64,000 nucleotides of DNA. Origin: Metapseudomonas resinovorans DSM 21078. Lineage in GTDB: Bacteria; Pseudomonadota; Gammaproteobacteria; Pseudomonadales; Pseudomonadaceae. The position numbers were made by a program, and so were the translations under genes. Position 1 is the stretch's first letter. Every line of letters begins with the position of its first letter. The notes below the pieces were generated by a model. The model searched no databases. It had not been told where the DNA came from and saw only the letters and a program-made list of their open reading frames with translations. This document shows, in pieces, positions 17,240 through 34,315 of the stretch. The stretch covers positions 1 through 64,000 of the forward strand of contig NZ_AUIE01000034.1 of NCBI RefSeq assembly GCF_000423545.1. The letters run 5' to 3'.

Positions 17240-19153
17240 ATGGGCAAAATCATTGGTATCGACCTGGGGACCACCAACTCTTGCGTGGCCATCCTGGAGA
17301 ACGGCAGTGTCAAGGTGATCGAGAACGCCGAGGGTGCTCGCACCACGCCGTCCATCATCGCCTACACCAACGACGGCGAAACCTTGGTTGGTCAGTCCGC
17401 CAAGCGTCAAGCGGTTACCAACCCGCAGAACACCCTGTACGCAGTGAAGCGTCTGATCGGTCGCCGCTTCGACGAAGACGTCGTGCAGAAAGACATCAAG
17501 ATGGTTCCCTACAAGATCGCCAAGGCCGATAACGGTGACGCCTGGGTTGAGGTGAAGGGCCAGAAGATGGCGCCGCCGCAGATTTCCGCGGAAGTGCTCA
17601 AGAAGATGAAGAAGACTGCCGAAGACTACCTCGGCGAGCCGGTGACCGAAGCGGTGATCACCGTTCCGGCCTACTTCAACGACAGCCAGCGCCAGGCCAC
17701 CAAAGACGCCGGTCGCATCGCCGGTCTGGACGTCAAGCGCATCATCAACGAGCCGACTGCAGCAGCGCTGGCTTACGGCATGGATAAGGCCAAGGGCGAC
17801 CATACCGTGATCGTCTATGACCTGGGCGGCGGCACCTTCGACGTATCGGTGATCGAGATTGCCGAAGTCGATGGCGAGCACCAGTTCGAAGTGCTGGCCA
17901 CCAACGGTGACACCTTCCTCGGTGGTGAAGACTTCGATCTGCGCCTGATCGACTACCTCGTAGACGAGTTCAAGAAAGAGTCCGGCATGGACCTCAAGGG
18001 AGACCCCCTGGCCATGCAGCGCCTGAAGGAAGCCGCCGAGAAGGCCAAGATCGAGCTGTCTTCCGCTCAGCAGACCGACGTCAACCTGCCGTACATCACT
18101 GCAGACCAGACCGGTCCGAAACACCTGAACGTGAAGATTTCCCGCGCCAAGCTGGAAGCCCTGGTCGAAGACTTGGTCGCCCGTACCATCGAGCCTTGCC
18201 GCATCGCCCTGAAGGACGCCGGCCTGGACGTATCCGACATCCAGGAAGTGATTCTGGTCGGTGGCCAGACCCGTATGCCGCTGGTGCAGAAGCAAGTTGC
18301 TGACTTCTTCGGCAAGGAGCCGCGCAAGGACGTGAACCCGGACGAAGCCGTTGCCATTGGTGCTGCCATCCAGGGCGCCGTACTGGCCGGTGACGTGAAG
18401 GACGTACTGCTGCTCGACGTATCCCCGCTGACCCTGGGTATCGAAACCCTGGGTGGCGTTATGACCGCGCTGATCGAGAAGAACACCACCATTCCGACCA
18501 AGAAGTCGCAGGTGTTCTCTACTGCTGACGACAACCAGTCCGCCGTGACCATTCATGTGCTGCAGGGTGAGCGCAAGCAGGCTGGTCAGAACAAGTCCCT
18601 GGGCAAGTTCGACCTGGCCGAGATCCCGCCGGCTCCGCGTGGCGTACCGCAGATCGAAGTGACCTTCGACATCGACGCCAACGGCATCCTGCACGTGTCC
18701 GCCAAGGACAAGGCGACCGGCAAGCAGCAGTCCATTGTGATCAAGGCCAACTCCGGCCTGTCCGAGGAAGAAATCCAGCAGATGGTGCGTGATGCCGAGG
18801 CTAATGCCGAGGAAGACCGCAAGTTCGAAGAGCTGGCTGCTGCTCGCAACCAGGGCGATGCGCTGGTCCATGCCACTCGCAAGATGATCACCGAGGCTGG
18901 CGATAAGGCCACTGCCGAGGAGAAGGCTGCCATCGAGAAAGCGCTGGGCGAGCTGGAAGTAGCTGTGAAGGGCGATGACAAGGCTGAGATCGAAGCCAAG
19001 ATGAATGCCCTGTCCCAGGCTTCCACCCCGCTGGCGCAGAAGATGTACGCCGAGCAGCCCCAGGCGGGCGAACAGCCGCAAGCCTCTACTGCGGACAAGG
19101 CTGGCGACGATGCCGTCGACGCCGAGTTCGAAGAGGTCAAGGAAAACAAGTAA
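17240..19153 (+). CDS. dnaK: Chaperone DnaK (Hsp70)
   Basis: 637 residues. ATP-driven chaperone working with GrpE and DnaJ, both adjacent. The nucleotide-binding domain (1-385) has [14 protein letters not shown], the second phosphate motif [14 protein letters not shown] and adenosine motif [11 protein letters not shown]. The linker [13 protein letters not shown] joins the substrate domain (about 390-600), and the C-terminus ends in the conserved acidic EFEEVKENK-type tail. Start ATG 17240 has GGGAGAGA upstream. Confidence 0.98.
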   Translation: MGKIIGIDLGTTNSCVAILENGSVKVIENAEGARTTPSIIAYTNDGETLVGQSAKRQAVTNPQNTLYAVKRLIGRRFDEDVVQKDIKMVPYKIAKADNGDAWVEVKGQKMAPPQISAEVLKKMKKTAEDYLGEPVTEAVITVPAYFNDSQRQATKDAGRIAGLDVKRIINEPTAAALAYGMDKAKGDHTVIVYDLGGGTFDVSVIEIAEVDGEHQFEVLATNGDTFLGGEDFDLRLIDYLVDEFKKESGMDLKGDPLAMQRLKEAAEKAKIELSSAQQTDVNLPYITADQTGPKHLNVKISRAKLEALVEDLVARTIEPCRIALKDAGLDVSDIQEVILVGGQTRMPLVQKQVADFFGKEPRKDVNPDEAVAIGAAIQGAVLAGDVKDVLLLDVSPLTLGIETLGGVMTALIEKNTTIPTKKSQVFSTADDNQSAVTIHVLQGERKQAGQNKSLGKFDLAEIPPAPRGVPQIEVTFDIDANGILHVSAKDKATGKQQSIVIKANSGLSEEEIQQMVRDAEANAEEDRKFEELAAARNQGDALVHATRKMITEAGDKATAEEKAAIEKALGELEVAVKGDDKAEIEAKMNALSQASTPLAQKMYAEQPQAGEQPQASTADKAGDDAVDAEFEEVKENK

Positions 19154-19210
19154 GTGTCACGCTTGCTTCCGCTCCAGCGTGCGGGGCTAGTCGCCCCGCA
19201 CGCCTGATCC

Positions 19211-19240
19211 GCCACGCGGGAGCTTGCTCCCGCGTTGGCG
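19211..19240. repeat. REP-type palindrome between dnaK and dnaJ
   Basis: ACGCGGGAGC-TT-GCTCCCGCGT, extended by GCC/GGC flanks. The GGGAGCTTGCTCCC core is a widespread Pseudomonas intergenic palindrome. It may act as an mRNA-stabilising or attenuating hairpin between the two chaperone genes; no U-tract follows, so it is not an intrinsic terminator. Confidence 0.6.
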
Positions 19241-19277
19241 CGTCTGGGGCTGGTGAATTTGAGAGTGCAGGAAACCT

Positions 19278-21292
<2,015 letters not shown>

Positions 21293-21392
21293 GTCGATAT
21301 TCAGGATGTCTTTCGGGTGGACCGAAATGACGCATTCCTGTAAACTGCAGCTTTAGTGTGTCCACTAAAAGTTACGCAGAAATGGCTCAGAT

Positions 21393-21433
21393 AAAAAAGC
21401 GGGGTGACGGTATCAACGTCATCCCGCTTTTTT
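21393..21433 (+). terminator. Intrinsic terminator or attenuator in the carA leader
   Basis: AAAAAAGCGGGGTGACG / CGTCATCCCGCTTTTTT with a 7-nt loop and a U-tract, 43 bp before the carA start and 101 bp after the dapB stop. It can be read as the dapB terminator. It could also serve as a carAB attenuator if the car promoter lies between 21293 and 21390; the sequence alone does not decide. Confidence 0.7.
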
Positions 21434-21475
21434 ACAACCTGCGTTTGCTTCAGCCTTGATCTACGGGAGGTCTTC

Positions 21476-22612
21476 TTGACTAAGCCAGCCATACTCGCGC
21501 TTGCCGACGGCAGCATTTTTCGCGGCGACGCCATTGGGGCCGATGGCCATACCATCGGTGAGGTAGTGTTCAACACTGCCATGACCGGCTATCAGGAAAT
21601 CCTTACCGATCCTTCCTATGCCCAGCAAATCGTTACCCTGACCTATCCGCACATCGGCAACACCGGCACCACGCCGGAAGACGCCGAAGCCAATCGCGTA
21701 TGGGCCGCCGGCCTGATCATTCGCGACCTGCCGCTGCTGGCCAGCAATTGGCGTAACAAGCAGTCGCTGCCGGATTACCTGAAAGAGAACGGCACCGTTG
21801 CCATCGCCGGCATCGATACCCGCCGCCTGACCCGCATTCTGCGTGAAAAGGGCTCCCAGAATGGCTGCATCCTCGTCGGTGACGACGCCACTGAGGAGAA
21901 AGCACTGGAGCTGGCGCGCAGTTTCCCCGGCCTGAAAGGCATGGACCTTGCCAAGGTGGTGTCCTGCGAAGAACGTTACGAGTGGCGTTCCAGCGTATGG
22001 AACCTGGAAACCGACAGCCATCCGGAAATCGCTGCCAGCGAGCTGCCCTACCACGTGGTGGCCTATGACTTCGGCGTGAAGTTGAACATCCTGCGCATGT
22101 TGGTCGCTCGCGGCTGCCGCCTGACAGTAGTGCCGGCGCAGACTCCGGCAAGCGAAGTGCTGGCGCTGAATCCGGACGGCGTCTTCCTCTCCAACGGCCC
22201 TGGTGACCCCGAGCCGTGCGATTACGCCATCCAGGCCATCCGCGAATTCCTCGATACCGAGATCCCGGTCTTCGGCATTTGCCTTGGCCACCAGTTGCTG
22301 GCCCTGGCCTCCGGCGCCAAGACCGTGAAAATGGGCCATGGCCACCATGGTGCCAACCACCCGGTGCAGGACCTGGATTCCAGCGTGGTGATGATCACCA
22401 GCCAGAACCACGGTTTCGCTGTGGATGAGTCGACCTTGCCGGCCAACCTGCGTGCCACCCACAAGTCGTTGTTCGACGGTACCCTGCAGGGCATCGAGCG
22501 CACTGACAAGGTCGCCTTCAGCTTCCAGGGGCACCCGGAAGCCAGCCCTGGTCCGCACGACGTGGCGCCGCTGTTCGACCGCTTCATCGCGGCTATGGCC
22601 GAGCGTCGCTGA
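21476..22612 (+). CDS. carA: Carbamoyl-phosphate synthase small subunit
   Basis: 378 residues. Glutamine amidotransferase subunit that supplies ammonia to CarB for carbamoyl phosphate (arginine and pyrimidine synthesis). The start is TTG 21476, with GGGAGG 5 nt upstream, giving the family N-terminus [12 protein letters not shown]; no ATG fits. The N-terminal domain has [17 protein letters not shown]. The class I amidotransferase domain (about 190-375) has the nucleophile loop [13 protein letters not shown] and the His-Glu pair in [11 protein letters not shown]. carB follows after one intervening gene, the known Pseudomonas arrangement. Confidence 0.97.
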   Translation: MTKPAILALADGSIFRGDAIGADGHTIGEVVFNTAMTGYQEILTDPSYAQQIVTLTYPHIGNTGTTPEDAEANRVWAAGLIIRDLPLLASNWRNKQSLPDYLKENGTVAIAGIDTRRLTRILREKGSQNGCILVGDDATEEKALELARSFPGLKGMDLAKVVSCEERYEWRSSVWNLETDSHPEIAASELPYHVVAYDFGVKLNILRMLVARGCRLTVVPAQTPASEVLALNPDGVFLSNGPGDPEPCDYAIQAIREFLDTEIPVFGICLGHQLLALASGAKTVKMGHGHHGANHPVQDLDSSVVMITSQNHGFAVDESTLPANLRATHKSLFDGTLQGIERTDKVAFSFQGHPEASPGPHDVAPLFDRFIAAMAERR

Positions 22613-22635
22613 GACCGCTGAAGAGGCTTGCGAAG

Positions 22636-23289
22636 ATGATGCCGACCTTGGGAATCACCGACCTTTGGACCTATGTCCTGGGCACGCTGTTCATCGTCCT
22701 GCTGCCGGGGCCGAACTCGCTGTTCGTGCTCGCCACCGCCGCCCAGCGCGGCGTGGGCGCCGGCTACCGGGCTGCCAGCGCGGTGTTCCTGGGCGATGCG
22801 ATCCTGATGCTGCTGTCGGCATTGGGGATCGCCTCGCTGCTCAAGGCTGAGCCGATGTTGTTCCTCGGCCTGAAGTACGTTGGCGCGGCTTACCTGTTCT
22901 ATCTGGGTGTCGGGATGCTGCGGGGTGGCTGGCAGAAGTTGCGCCAGCCGGTCGAGCAAACCGCGCCAGTGAAGGACCTGGACGTCAATCAGCCGTTCCG
23001 TAAGGCGCTGCTGCTGAGTCTGTCCAACCCCAAGGCGATCCTCTTCTTCGTGTCCTTCTTCATCCAGTTCGTCGACCCGGGATACGCCTACCCCGGAGTG
23101 TCGTTCCTGGTACTGGGTGTGATCCTCGAAGTCATCAGCGCCCTTTACCTGAGTTTCCTGATTTTTTCCGGTGTGCGTCTGGCGGCCTGGTTCCGCCAGC
23201 GGCAACGGTTGGCTGCCGGCGCCTCGAGCGGCGTCGGCGCCCTGTTCGTCGGCTTTGGCGTGAAGCTGGCCACCGCAACCCTGTCCTGA
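22636..23289 (+). CDS. LysE/RhtB-family amino-acid exporter between carA and carB
   Basis: 217 residues, about six hydrophobic segments. The LysE-type signature near the N-terminus is [20 protein letters not shown], followed by a [15 protein letters not shown] segment and a cytoplasmic loop with basic and proline residues (about 100-120), then [20 protein letters not shown], also typical. It probably exports an amino acid, possibly one linked to arginine metabolism, but no substrate can be deduced. It starts 23 bp after carA and ends 19 bp before carB, so all three are probably cotranscribed; an ORF in this position is a known feature of Pseudomonas carAB. Confidence 0.9.
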   Translation: MMPTLGITDLWTYVLGTLFIVLLPGPNSLFVLATAAQRGVGAGYRAASAVFLGDAILMLLSALGIASLLKAEPMLFLGLKYVGAAYLFYLGVGMLRGGWQKLRQPVEQTAPVKDLDVNQPFRKALLLSLSNPKAILFFVSFFIQFVDPGYAYPGVSFLVLGVILEVISALYLSFLIFSGVRLAAWFRQRQRLAAGASSGVGALFVGFGVKLATATLS

Positions 23290-23308
23290 TTATTGCAACG
23301 AGAGTCCC

Positions 23309-26526
<3,218 letters not shown>

Positions 26527-26530
<4 letters not shown>

Positions 26531-27003
26531 CCAAATTTCCAATGACCGTCCAGGGCGCTCGCGCCCTGGAAGACGAACTCAAGCATCTGAAGACCGTACT
26601 GCGTCCGCAGATCACCCAGGCTATCGCCGAGGCGCGTGAGCTGGGCGACCTGAAGGAAAACGCCGAGTATCATGCCGCCCGCGAACAGCAAGGCATGGTC
26701 GAAGCGCGCATCCGGGACATCGAGGGGCGTTTACAGAACGCCCAGGTCATCGACGTCGCGGCGCTACCGCGCACCGGTAAGGTGATCTTCGGTGTGACCG
26801 TGGACATTGCCAACGTCGAAACCGACGAAACCGTGACCTACCAGATCGTCGGCGACGACGAAGCAGACATCAAGCAAGGCAAACTGTCTGTCAGCTCTCC
26901 CATTGCTCGTGCCCTGGTGGGCAAGGAGGAAGGGGACGTGGTGACCGTCAAGACTCCGAGCGGCATCGTCGAGTACGAGATTGTCGAAGTCCGCCACGTT
27001 TAA
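26527..27003 (+). CDS. greA: Transcript cleavage factor GreA
   Basis: 158 residues. An N-terminal antiparallel coiled coil (1-75) carries the acidic tip [16 protein letters not shown] that enters the RNA polymerase secondary channel, and the C-terminal FKBP-like domain has [18 protein letters not shown]-type sequence ([17 protein letters not shown]). It rescues backtracked polymerase. The start ATG 26527 overlaps the carB stop, so translation is likely coupled. Confidence 0.97.
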
Positions 27004-27427
27004 GTCTTCGCCTTTCAGGGCTGGCGCCATCGCCTGGCAGCTGGCCCAGACCTTCTGGGTTGGTGGCCTCTGGCTGCTGCACTTCGTCATGTTACCGGCG
27101 TTGGATCAAATCGGTCTGGCGCCGATGCTGGTGGAGGAGGTGGCTGCGAGTCTTCGGCCACTGCTGGTAGCTTTTGCTGGTTTCTGTGCCTTGCTCCAGG
27201 CTCTGCTGCTGATCCAGCATGCAGGGCTTGCGCGCCTTTGGCGCGATGCGCGTGCGCAGTTGCTGGCCGCCGTGCTGGCCCTGGTGGTGGTATTCCTACT
27301 GGTGCGCTTCTGGGCGCCGGAAGCCTTGTACTGGCTGAACTTCAGCTATCTGCTACTGGCTTTTTGTGGCCTGCTGCTGGTGATCCAGCCTTTGCCAGCA
27401 AAGCTGGTGGAGGGCCGGGCGCGCTGA
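26981..27427 (+). CDS. DUF4149-type small membrane protein
   Basis: 148 residues if TTG 26981 is used, overlapping the end of greA by 23 bp; a later start is possible because homology would begin at about [16 protein letters not shown]. There are four hydrophobic segments (about 20-40, 58-78, 88-108, 118-138). [16 protein letters not shown] near the N-terminus resembles the DUF4149 / TMEM205-like family. The function is unknown. The same gene sits after greA in P. aeruginosa (PA4754 position). It is convergent with yhbY. Confidence 0.75.
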   Translation: MSKSATFKSSPFRAGAIAWQLAQTFWVGGLWLLHFVMLPALDQIGLAPMLVEEVAASLRPLLVAFAGFCALLQALLLIQHAGLARLWRDARAQLLAAVLALVVVFLLVRFWAPEALYWLNFSYLLLAFCGLLLVIQPLPAKLVEGRAR

Positions 27428-27437
27428 GCGCGCGCCC
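27417..27437. terminator. Hairpin between convergent DUF4149 gene and yhbY
   Basis: GGGCGCGC / GCGCGCCC pair across the stop codon of the DUF4149 gene. There is no U-tract, so termination is only suggested by position. Confidence 0.4.
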
Positions 27438-27449
27438 TTGGCGGGAGAC

Positions 27450-27764
27450 TCAGAGACCGCTGAAGCGGCTGATGTTGGAGAGGTTACGGTTTGGCTTTGG
27501 ATTGCGGCGATAGACCAACGCCATCTTGCCGATGATCTGGACCAGCTCGCAGTTGCCGGCGGCGCAGAGTTCATCGATCAGGGCGCGGCGGTCATCACGC
27601 TCGATGATGCGGAACTGGACCTTGATCAGTTCGTGATCATTCAGCGCGCGCTCCAGTTCAGCCAGCACACCTTCGGTCAGGCCATTTTCGGCCACCGTCA
27701 ATACCGGTTTCAGGTGATGACCGATAGATTTGTATTGCTTCTTGTGCTCCGGTGAGAGCGCCAT
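27450..27764 (-). CDS. yhbY: CRM-domain RNA-binding protein YhbY
   Basis: 104 residues. It is a single CRM domain that associates with pre-50S ribosomal particles. Motifs: LSPEHKKQYKSIGHHLKPVL, a central GLTEGVLAELERALNDHELIK and the end QIIGKMALVYRRN, which carries the conserved GxxxVLYR-type loop. ATG 27764 has AGGGG upstream. It is divergent from the rlmE remnant with 76 bp between them. Confidence 0.93.
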   Translation of the reverse strand: MALSPEHKKQYKSIGHHLKPVLTVAENGLTEGVLAELERALNDHELIKVQFRIIERDDRRALIDELCAAGNCELVQIIGKMALVYRRNPKPNRNLSNISRFSGL

Positions 27765-27840
27765 AATCAGACCCCTGCGAAAAAAGGCTGGTAGTTTACC
27801 CGAGTGATTCCGGGGCGCACAGCCGAACACGAGGTATCCC

Positions 27841-28416
27841 GTGGCCAGCTCCAAGACTAGTCGTCGTTGGCTGAAAGAAGACTTCGACGACCCTTACATC
27901 AAAATGGCGCAGAAGGACGCTTTCCGTTCCCGTGCAAATTACAAGCTGTACGAGAGCCCGGACAAGGACTGAACTCTGCGGTCTGACATGACCGTAGTCG
28001 ATCTCGGCGCCGCGCCGGGCACTGGGCTCAGGTCACCAGTTGGTATCCTGACAATGAATAGCATTCCCGATGTGACGTTCATTCAGGGGAAATTCAACGA
28101 GGATGCGGTCTTCGCCCGGATTCTCGACGCGATAGGCAAACACCCGGAAGGCCTTGTGATTTCCGATTTGGCCCCAATATGAGCGGTGTAAGGGCTGCCG
28201 ACCAGCCGTGCTCCATGTACTTCCGTGAGCTGGCGCTTGACCGGACGGCCCGCGTCTTGCGATCGGGTGGCATCAAAATCTCCCAGTGGGAAGGTCTTGT
28301 TGCCACCACAAGCAAGTGCGGGGATGTTTGGCAAGGTGCATCTGCGAAAACCGCTTTCGTCGCGTGACCGCTCCCGGGAGCAATACCTGCTCGCGCGCGG
28401 CTTCCGTGGGGAATAG
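27841..28416 (+). pseudogene. rlmE: Decayed 23S rRNA methyltransferase gene rlmE (ftsJ)
   Basis: RlmE methylates U2552 of 23S rRNA. Here the gene is broken. A good GAGGT ribosome site and GTG start (27841) lead into [20 protein letters not shown], then an in-frame TGA at 27970 where the family has Arg. Reading resumes in the same frame with [11 protein letters not shown] (SAM site), then a shifted WAQVTS stretch and a deletion of roughly a dozen codons, before [18 protein letters not shown] and LVISDLAP. At 28178-28183 one A is missing before MSGVRA, forcing a second frame (28179 onward, [14 protein letters not shown]). A third frame change before 28325 restores [15 protein letters not shown] and GRGFRGE-like ARGFRGE, ending at TAG 28414. 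The normal length is about 207-209 residues. Position between yhbY and ftsH is exactly where rlmE normally sits. Confidence is high that this is a pseudogene, barring sequencing error. Confidence 0.93.
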
Positions 28417-28608
28417 ACTGCTACGGGGACATGAGTCATCGGTCCTCGTCTGCAGGCGGTGGATACTGCAGGGAGACTGCGAGGTCTCATAAAGGGTTAC
28501 AGACGGCGCCTGCCAGGGGCAGGGGTTGTGTAGTAAGTTAGGCCGGTTAACCACCAGCCGTCATGCGGGGTGCGCTCCAGGAAGGGGCCCGTTCCAGAGG
28601 GTAGCTAA
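28417..28608 (+). other. ftsH upstream region, no gene seen
   Basis: 192 bp between the rlmE remnant and ftsH. I see no conserved coding sequence and no clear sigma-32 promoter, although ftsH is often heat-inducible. A GCC-rich imperfect repeat (GGCGCCTGCCAGGGGCAGGGG, 28505-28525) lies in it. AGAGGGT at 28596-28602 is the ftsH ribosome site. Confidence 0.5.
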
Positions 28609-30534
<1,926 letters not shown>

Positions 30535-30543
30535 GGCTTGTAG

Positions 30544-31395
30544 ATGAAGTCAGTGCAATACCCGACCCGGTTGCCTTGCGGCAACCGGGTTCTTGATTTG
30601 GCCCAGCCGCACGTCATGGGCATCCTGAACGTCACCCCCGACTCCTTTTCTGATGGCGGTCGCTTCAACGCGCGCGATGCCGCGCTGCGTCACGCTGCAG
30701 AGATGGTGTCTGCCGGTGCGACCCTGATCGATGTTGGTGGCGAATCGACGCGGCCAGGTGCCCGGCCGGTCTCCCCGACCGAAGAGCTGGAACGTGTGGC
30801 CCCGGTGGTGGAAATCCTCGCCCGCGAGCTGGATGTGGTGATCTCGCTAGATACATCCACACCCGCTGTCATGCGTGAAGGCGCTCGCCTCGGCGCCGGG
30901 TTGATCAATGATGTGCGTGCACTGCGTCGTGATGGTGCGCTGGACGCCGCCGCTGATACAGGGTTGGCAGTTTGTCTGATGCACATGCTCGGCGAGCCGG
31001 GCAACATGCAGCAGGATCCGCAGTACCAGGATGTCGTACGCGAAGTCGGGGAGTTTCTCGCGGAGCGTACGCAGGCGTGCCTGGCTGCAGGGGTTCAGGG
31101 TGACCGGATCATCCTGGATCCGGGCTTCGGCTTCGCCAAGACCCTCGCGCACAACCTCAGCCTGTTCAAGCATATGGAGGCGCTGCGCGAGCTGGGGCGC
31201 CCTCTACTGGTTGGGGTTTCGCGCAAAAGCATGATTGGTCAGGCGCTGGGGCGGGAAGTCCATCAGCGGCTGTCCGGCGGCCTCGCCCTTGCGGCACTCG
31301 CTGTGGCCAAGGGCGCCTGCATTTTGCGCGTACACGATGTCGCGGAAACCGTTGACGCTGTCCGCATGATCGCCGCGGTGCAAGCGGCGGAATAA
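30544..31395 (+). CDS. folP: Dihydropteroate synthase
   Basis: 283 residues. It condenses pABA with dihydropterin pyrophosphate to form dihydropteroate in folate synthesis and is the sulfonamide target. TIM-barrel motifs in order: MGILNVTPDSFSDGG, GATLIDVGGESTRPGA, ISLDTS, INDVRAL, ILDPGFGFAKT, PLLVGVSRKSMIG, and RVHDV with the C-terminal His. It lies 9 bp downstream of ftsH, clearly in the same transcript. Confidence 0.97.
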   Translation: MKSVQYPTRLPCGNRVLDLAQPHVMGILNVTPDSFSDGGRFNARDAALRHAAEMVSAGATLIDVGGESTRPGARPVSPTEELERVAPVVEILARELDVVISLDTSTPAVMREGARLGAGLINDVRALRRDGALDAAADTGLAVCLMHMLGEPGNMQQDPQYQDVVREVGEFLAERTQACLAAGVQGDRIILDPGFGFAKTLAHNLSLFKHMEALRELGRPLLVGVSRKSMIGQALGREVHQRLSGGLALAALAVAKGACILRVHDVAETVDAVRMIAAVQAAE

Positions 31396-31416
31396 GAAAA
31401 CACGGAGCACCCTCTC

Positions 31417-32757
31417 ATGAGCAGAAAGTATTTTGGCACCGACGGTATTCGCGGGCGTGTCGGGCAGTTCCCGATTACTCCGGATTTCATGCTCAAGCTT
31501 GGCTGGGCAGCCGGTATGGCATTTCGTAAGCAAGGCAAATGCCGCATCCTGATCGGTAAGGACACGCGAATCTCCGGCTACATGTTCGAGTCTGCCCTTG
31601 AGGCCGGCCTGCTGGCAGCAGGTGCCGATGTGATGCTGCTCGGTCCTATGCCGACGCCGGCTATCGCGTACCTGACCCGTACCTTCCTGGCGGATGCGGG
31701 TATCGTCATCAGTGCCTCGCACAACCCGCACGACGATAACGGCATCAAGTTCTTCTCTGGCAAGGGCACCAAGCTCTCGGATGAGGTGGAGCTGATGATC
31801 GAGGGCCTGCTGGATCAGCCGATGACGGTGGTCGACTCTGCCCAATTGGGCAAGGTGTCCCGTATCAACGATGCCGCAGGTCGTTACATCGAATTCTGCA
31901 AGAGCACCACGCCTATCAGTACCGACTTCGCCGGTCTCAAACTGGTGGTCGACTGTGCCCACGGCGCTACCTACAAGGTCGCCCCGAACGTGTTTCGCGA
32001 ACTCGGCGCTCAGGTGAGCGTGTTGGCGGCGCAACCTAACGGTCTCAACATCAATGACGACTGCGGTTCCACTCATATGGCCAGCCTGCAGGCTGCTGTG
32101 GTGGAGCAGAACGCGGATGTCGGTATCGCCTTCGATGGTGACGGTGACCGTGTTCTGATGGTCGATCACACCGGTGCGGTAGTGGACGGCGACGAGTTGA
32201 TCTACCTGATCGCCCGTGACCTGCATGGTCGCGACAGGCTGAATGGCGGCGTGGTTGGCACGCTGATGAGTAACCTGGGCCTGGAGTTGGGTCTCAAGGA
32301 ACTTGATATTCCCTTCGTTCGAGCGAAGGTAGGCGACCGCTACGTAATGAGTGAGCTCCAGGCCAATGACTGGACGCTGGGGGGGGAGAATTCAGGTCAT
32401 ATCGTTTGCAGCCATTTCACCACTACGGGGGACGCCATTGTCTCCGCCCTGCAGGTGCTGTTGGCCTTGCAGCGCAGTGGACAGTCCCTGGCAGAAGCGC
32501 GTCGGGGCATGCGCAAGTGCCCGCAAGTGCTGATCAATGTGCGCTATGCCGGGGGGGATGTAGACCCGGTCAACCATCCGGCTGTGCAGGACGCATGTGC
32601 TCGCGTCACGAACCAGATGGCCGGTCGTGGTCGTGTCCTGCTGCGCAAGTCTGGTACGGAGCCGTTGGTGCGTGTGATGGTCGAAGGCGACGACGAGAAG
32701 TTGGTGCGCGGCTACGCAGAAGAGCTGGCGAAAGTCGTGACTGAGGTATGTGCTTGA
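31417..32757 (+). CDS. glmM: Phosphoglucosamine mutase
   Basis: 446 residues. It converts glucosamine-6-phosphate to glucosamine-1-phosphate for UDP-GlcNAc. The active-site serine loop is [16 protein letters not shown] with the phosphoserine at Ser101, the metal loop is [12 protein letters not shown], the sugar loop is GGENSGH, and the phosphate-binding loop [12 protein letters not shown] is near the C-terminus. The standard ftsH-folP-glmM order is kept. Confidence 0.98.
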   Translation: MSRKYFGTDGIRGRVGQFPITPDFMLKLGWAAGMAFRKQGKCRILIGKDTRISGYMFESALEAGLLAAGADVMLLGPMPTPAIAYLTRTFLADAGIVISASHNPHDDNGIKFFSGKGTKLSDEVELMIEGLLDQPMTVVDSAQLGKVSRINDAAGRYIEFCKSTTPISTDFAGLKLVVDCAHGATYKVAPNVFRELGAQVSVLAAQPNGLNINDDCGSTHMASLQAAVVEQNADVGIAFDGDGDRVLMVDHTGAVVDGDELIYLIARDLHGRDRLNGGVVGTLMSNLGLELGLKELDIPFVRAKVGDRYVMSELQANDWTLGGENSGHIVCSHFTTTGDAIVSALQVLLALQRSGQSLAEARRGMRKCPQVLINVRYAGGDVDPVNHPAVQDACARVTNQMAGRGRVLLRKSGTEPLVRVMVEGDDEKLVRGYAEELAKVVTEVCA

Positions 32758-32822
32758 TTTGTCTTGCTAGTTGGATTTCTCTTGGGTAATATCTGCGCCC
32801 ACTTTGATCGACGAGATAAAGC

Positions 32823-33578
32823 ATGCGCCGACCTCTGGTAGCCGGTAACTGGAAAATGCACGGTACCCGCGCCAGCGTCGCAGAGCTGATCAAAGGCTTG
32901 CGCCAATTGGCCTTGCCTGCTGGCGTCGAAGTCGCGGTAATGCCGCCCTGTCTGTACATCAATCAGGTCATTCAAGGCCTGGACGGTAAGTCGATTGCCG
33001 TCGGTGCGCAGAATTGTGCGGTAGAGCCGGTGCAGGGAGCCCTCACCGGAGAGGTCGCGGCAAGTCAGTTGGCAGACGTAGGTTGCAGTCTGGTTCTGGT
33101 TGGTCATTCGGAGCGTCGCCTGATTCTGGGTGAAAGCGACGAAGTCGTGAGTCGCAAGTTTGCTGCTGCTCAATCCTGTGGTTTGATTCCGGTGCTTTGC
33201 GTCGGTGAGACCCGGGAGCAGCGCGAAGCTGGTGAGACGCTCGAGGTTGTTGGGCGTCAGCTGGGTAGCGTGATCGAAGAGCTTGGTGTGGGTGCATTTG
33301 CGCGGGCGGTAATTGCCTACGAGCCGGTTTGGGCGATAGGTACGGGGCTGACAGCTTCACCGCAGCAAGCGCAAGAAGTCCACGCGGCGATTCGGTCGCA
33401 GCTCTCGGCAGAGAATGCCGAAGTGGCTCGCGGCGTCAGAATTTTGTACGGCGGCAGTGTGAAGGCGGCCAGTGCGGCCGAGTTGTTCGGCATGCCGGAT
33501 ATCGATGGGGGGCTCGTTGGTGGGGCGTCCCTGAATGCGGATGAGTTCGGTGCGATTTGTCGCGCCGCAGGAAGCTGA
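32823..33578 (+). CDS. tpiA: Triosephosphate isomerase
   Basis: 251 residues. It interconverts dihydroxyacetone phosphate and glyceraldehyde-3-phosphate. Catalytic residues are visible: Lys11 in GNWKMHG, His in VLVGHSERR, and Glu in [11 protein letters not shown], with the phosphate-binding GGSVK and VGGASL loops. It starts 65 bp after glmM and is followed 4 bp later by secG. Confidence 0.98.
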   Translation: MRRPLVAGNWKMHGTRASVAELIKGLRQLALPAGVEVAVMPPCLYINQVIQGLDGKSIAVGAQNCAVEPVQGALTGEVAASQLADVGCSLVLVGHSERRLILGESDEVVSRKFAAAQSCGLIPVLCVGETREQREAGETLEVVGRQLGSVIEELGVGAFARAVIAYEPVWAIGTGLTASPQQAQEVHAAIRSQLSAENAEVARGVRILYGGSVKAASAAELFGMPDIDGGLVGGASLNADEFGAICRAAGS

Positions 33579-33582
33579 CAAG

Positions 33583-33966
33583 ATGCTGGAAACTGTCGTT
33601 ATTGTGGTGCATCTGCTGGGTGCGCTGGGTGTTGTTGGCCTGGTGTTGGTTCAGCAGGGGAAAGGTGCAGATGCCGGTGCTTCGTTCGGTTCCGGTGCTT
33701 CGGCGACCGTCTTCGGAAGTCAAGGTTCTGCTACCTTTTTGAGTAGAGTTACTGCTATACTCGCCGCGGTTTTTTTCATTACCAGCCTGGGTTTAGCGTA
33801 CTTTGCTAAAGACAAGGCTGATGCGCTGAGCAATGTAGGTCTGCCGGATCCGGCGGTTCTCGAGGTTCAGCCAAGCAAGCCGGCAGCTGACGATGTGCCG
33901 GTGCTCGAAGAGCAGAAGCCAGCCACCCAGTCGGGTGATGTGCCTCAGGCTCCAGAGCAGAAGTAA
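33583..33966 (+). CDS. secG: Protein translocase subunit SecG
   Basis: 127 residues. Small subunit of the SecYEG channel. Two membrane segments (about 2-20 and 52-72) surround the cytoplasmic loop [20 protein letters not shown], the SecG signature. The C-terminal 45 residues are a P/A/E/Q-rich tail as in other Pseudomonas SecG. ATG 33583 follows the tpiA stop by 4 bp. The tRNA-Leu gene begins 10 bp after its stop. Confidence 0.95.
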   Translation: MLETVVIVVHLLGALGVVGLVLVQQGKGADAGASFGSGASATVFGSQGSATFLSRVTAILAAVFFITSLGLAYFAKDKADALSNVGLPDPAVLEVQPSKPAADDVPVLEEQKPATQSGDVPQAPEQK

Positions 33967-33976
33967 GGCAAGTTTT

Positions 33977-34062
33977 GCCGAGGTGGTGGAATTGGTAGAC
34001 ACGCTACCTTGAGGTGGTAGTGGCCATAGGCTGTAGGGGTTCGAGTCCCCTCCTCGGTACCA
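33977..34062 (+). tRNA. tRNA-Leu (anticodon GAG)
   Basis: 86 nt with encoded CCA. The acceptor stem GCCGAGG pairs with CCTCGGT. The anticodon loop TTGAGGT between CTACC and GGTAG gives GAG. A long variable arm, as in class II tRNAs, is followed by the T arm GGGGTTCGAGTCCCC. Confidence 0.97.
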
Positions 34063-34071
34063 TACAAAGAG

Positions 34072-34100
34072 ATGCCCGCAGTGATGCGGGCTTTCTTCTT
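34072..34100 (+). terminator. Terminator after tRNA-Leu
   Basis: GCCCGCA / TGCGGGC with a 4-nt loop followed by TTTCTTCTT. Confidence 0.75.
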
Positions 34101-34159
34101 AGTGGGATGTTCGGTTGACCATGCAAGGTGCTGGCCGTATACTCTCGCACCAGCTTTGA

Positions 34160-34236
<77 letters not shown>

Positions 34237-34245
34237 GTAGTCGCG

Positions 34246-34268
34246 AAGCCCCTTTTTAGGGGCTTTTT
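34246..34268 (+). terminator. Terminator after tRNA-fMet
   Basis: AAGCCCC-TTTTTA-GGGGCTTTTT, an intrinsic terminator 9 nt after the tRNA. It separates, at least partly, the tRNA from rimP. Confidence 0.85.
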
Positions 34269-34315
34269 GCTAGCTGGACAGTTGACCTCCGATCACGGAT
34301 CAGGCGGTTTGAATG

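Noticed and set aside
17162-19081. 639-codon open frame antisense to dnaK
   Set aside because: Mirror of a highly biased gene; antisense dnaK frames are a classic artefact.
27988-28416. Small open frames in the rlmE region as separate genes
   Set aside because: Each is a piece of the same RlmE protein in different frames, so one pseudogene explains all.
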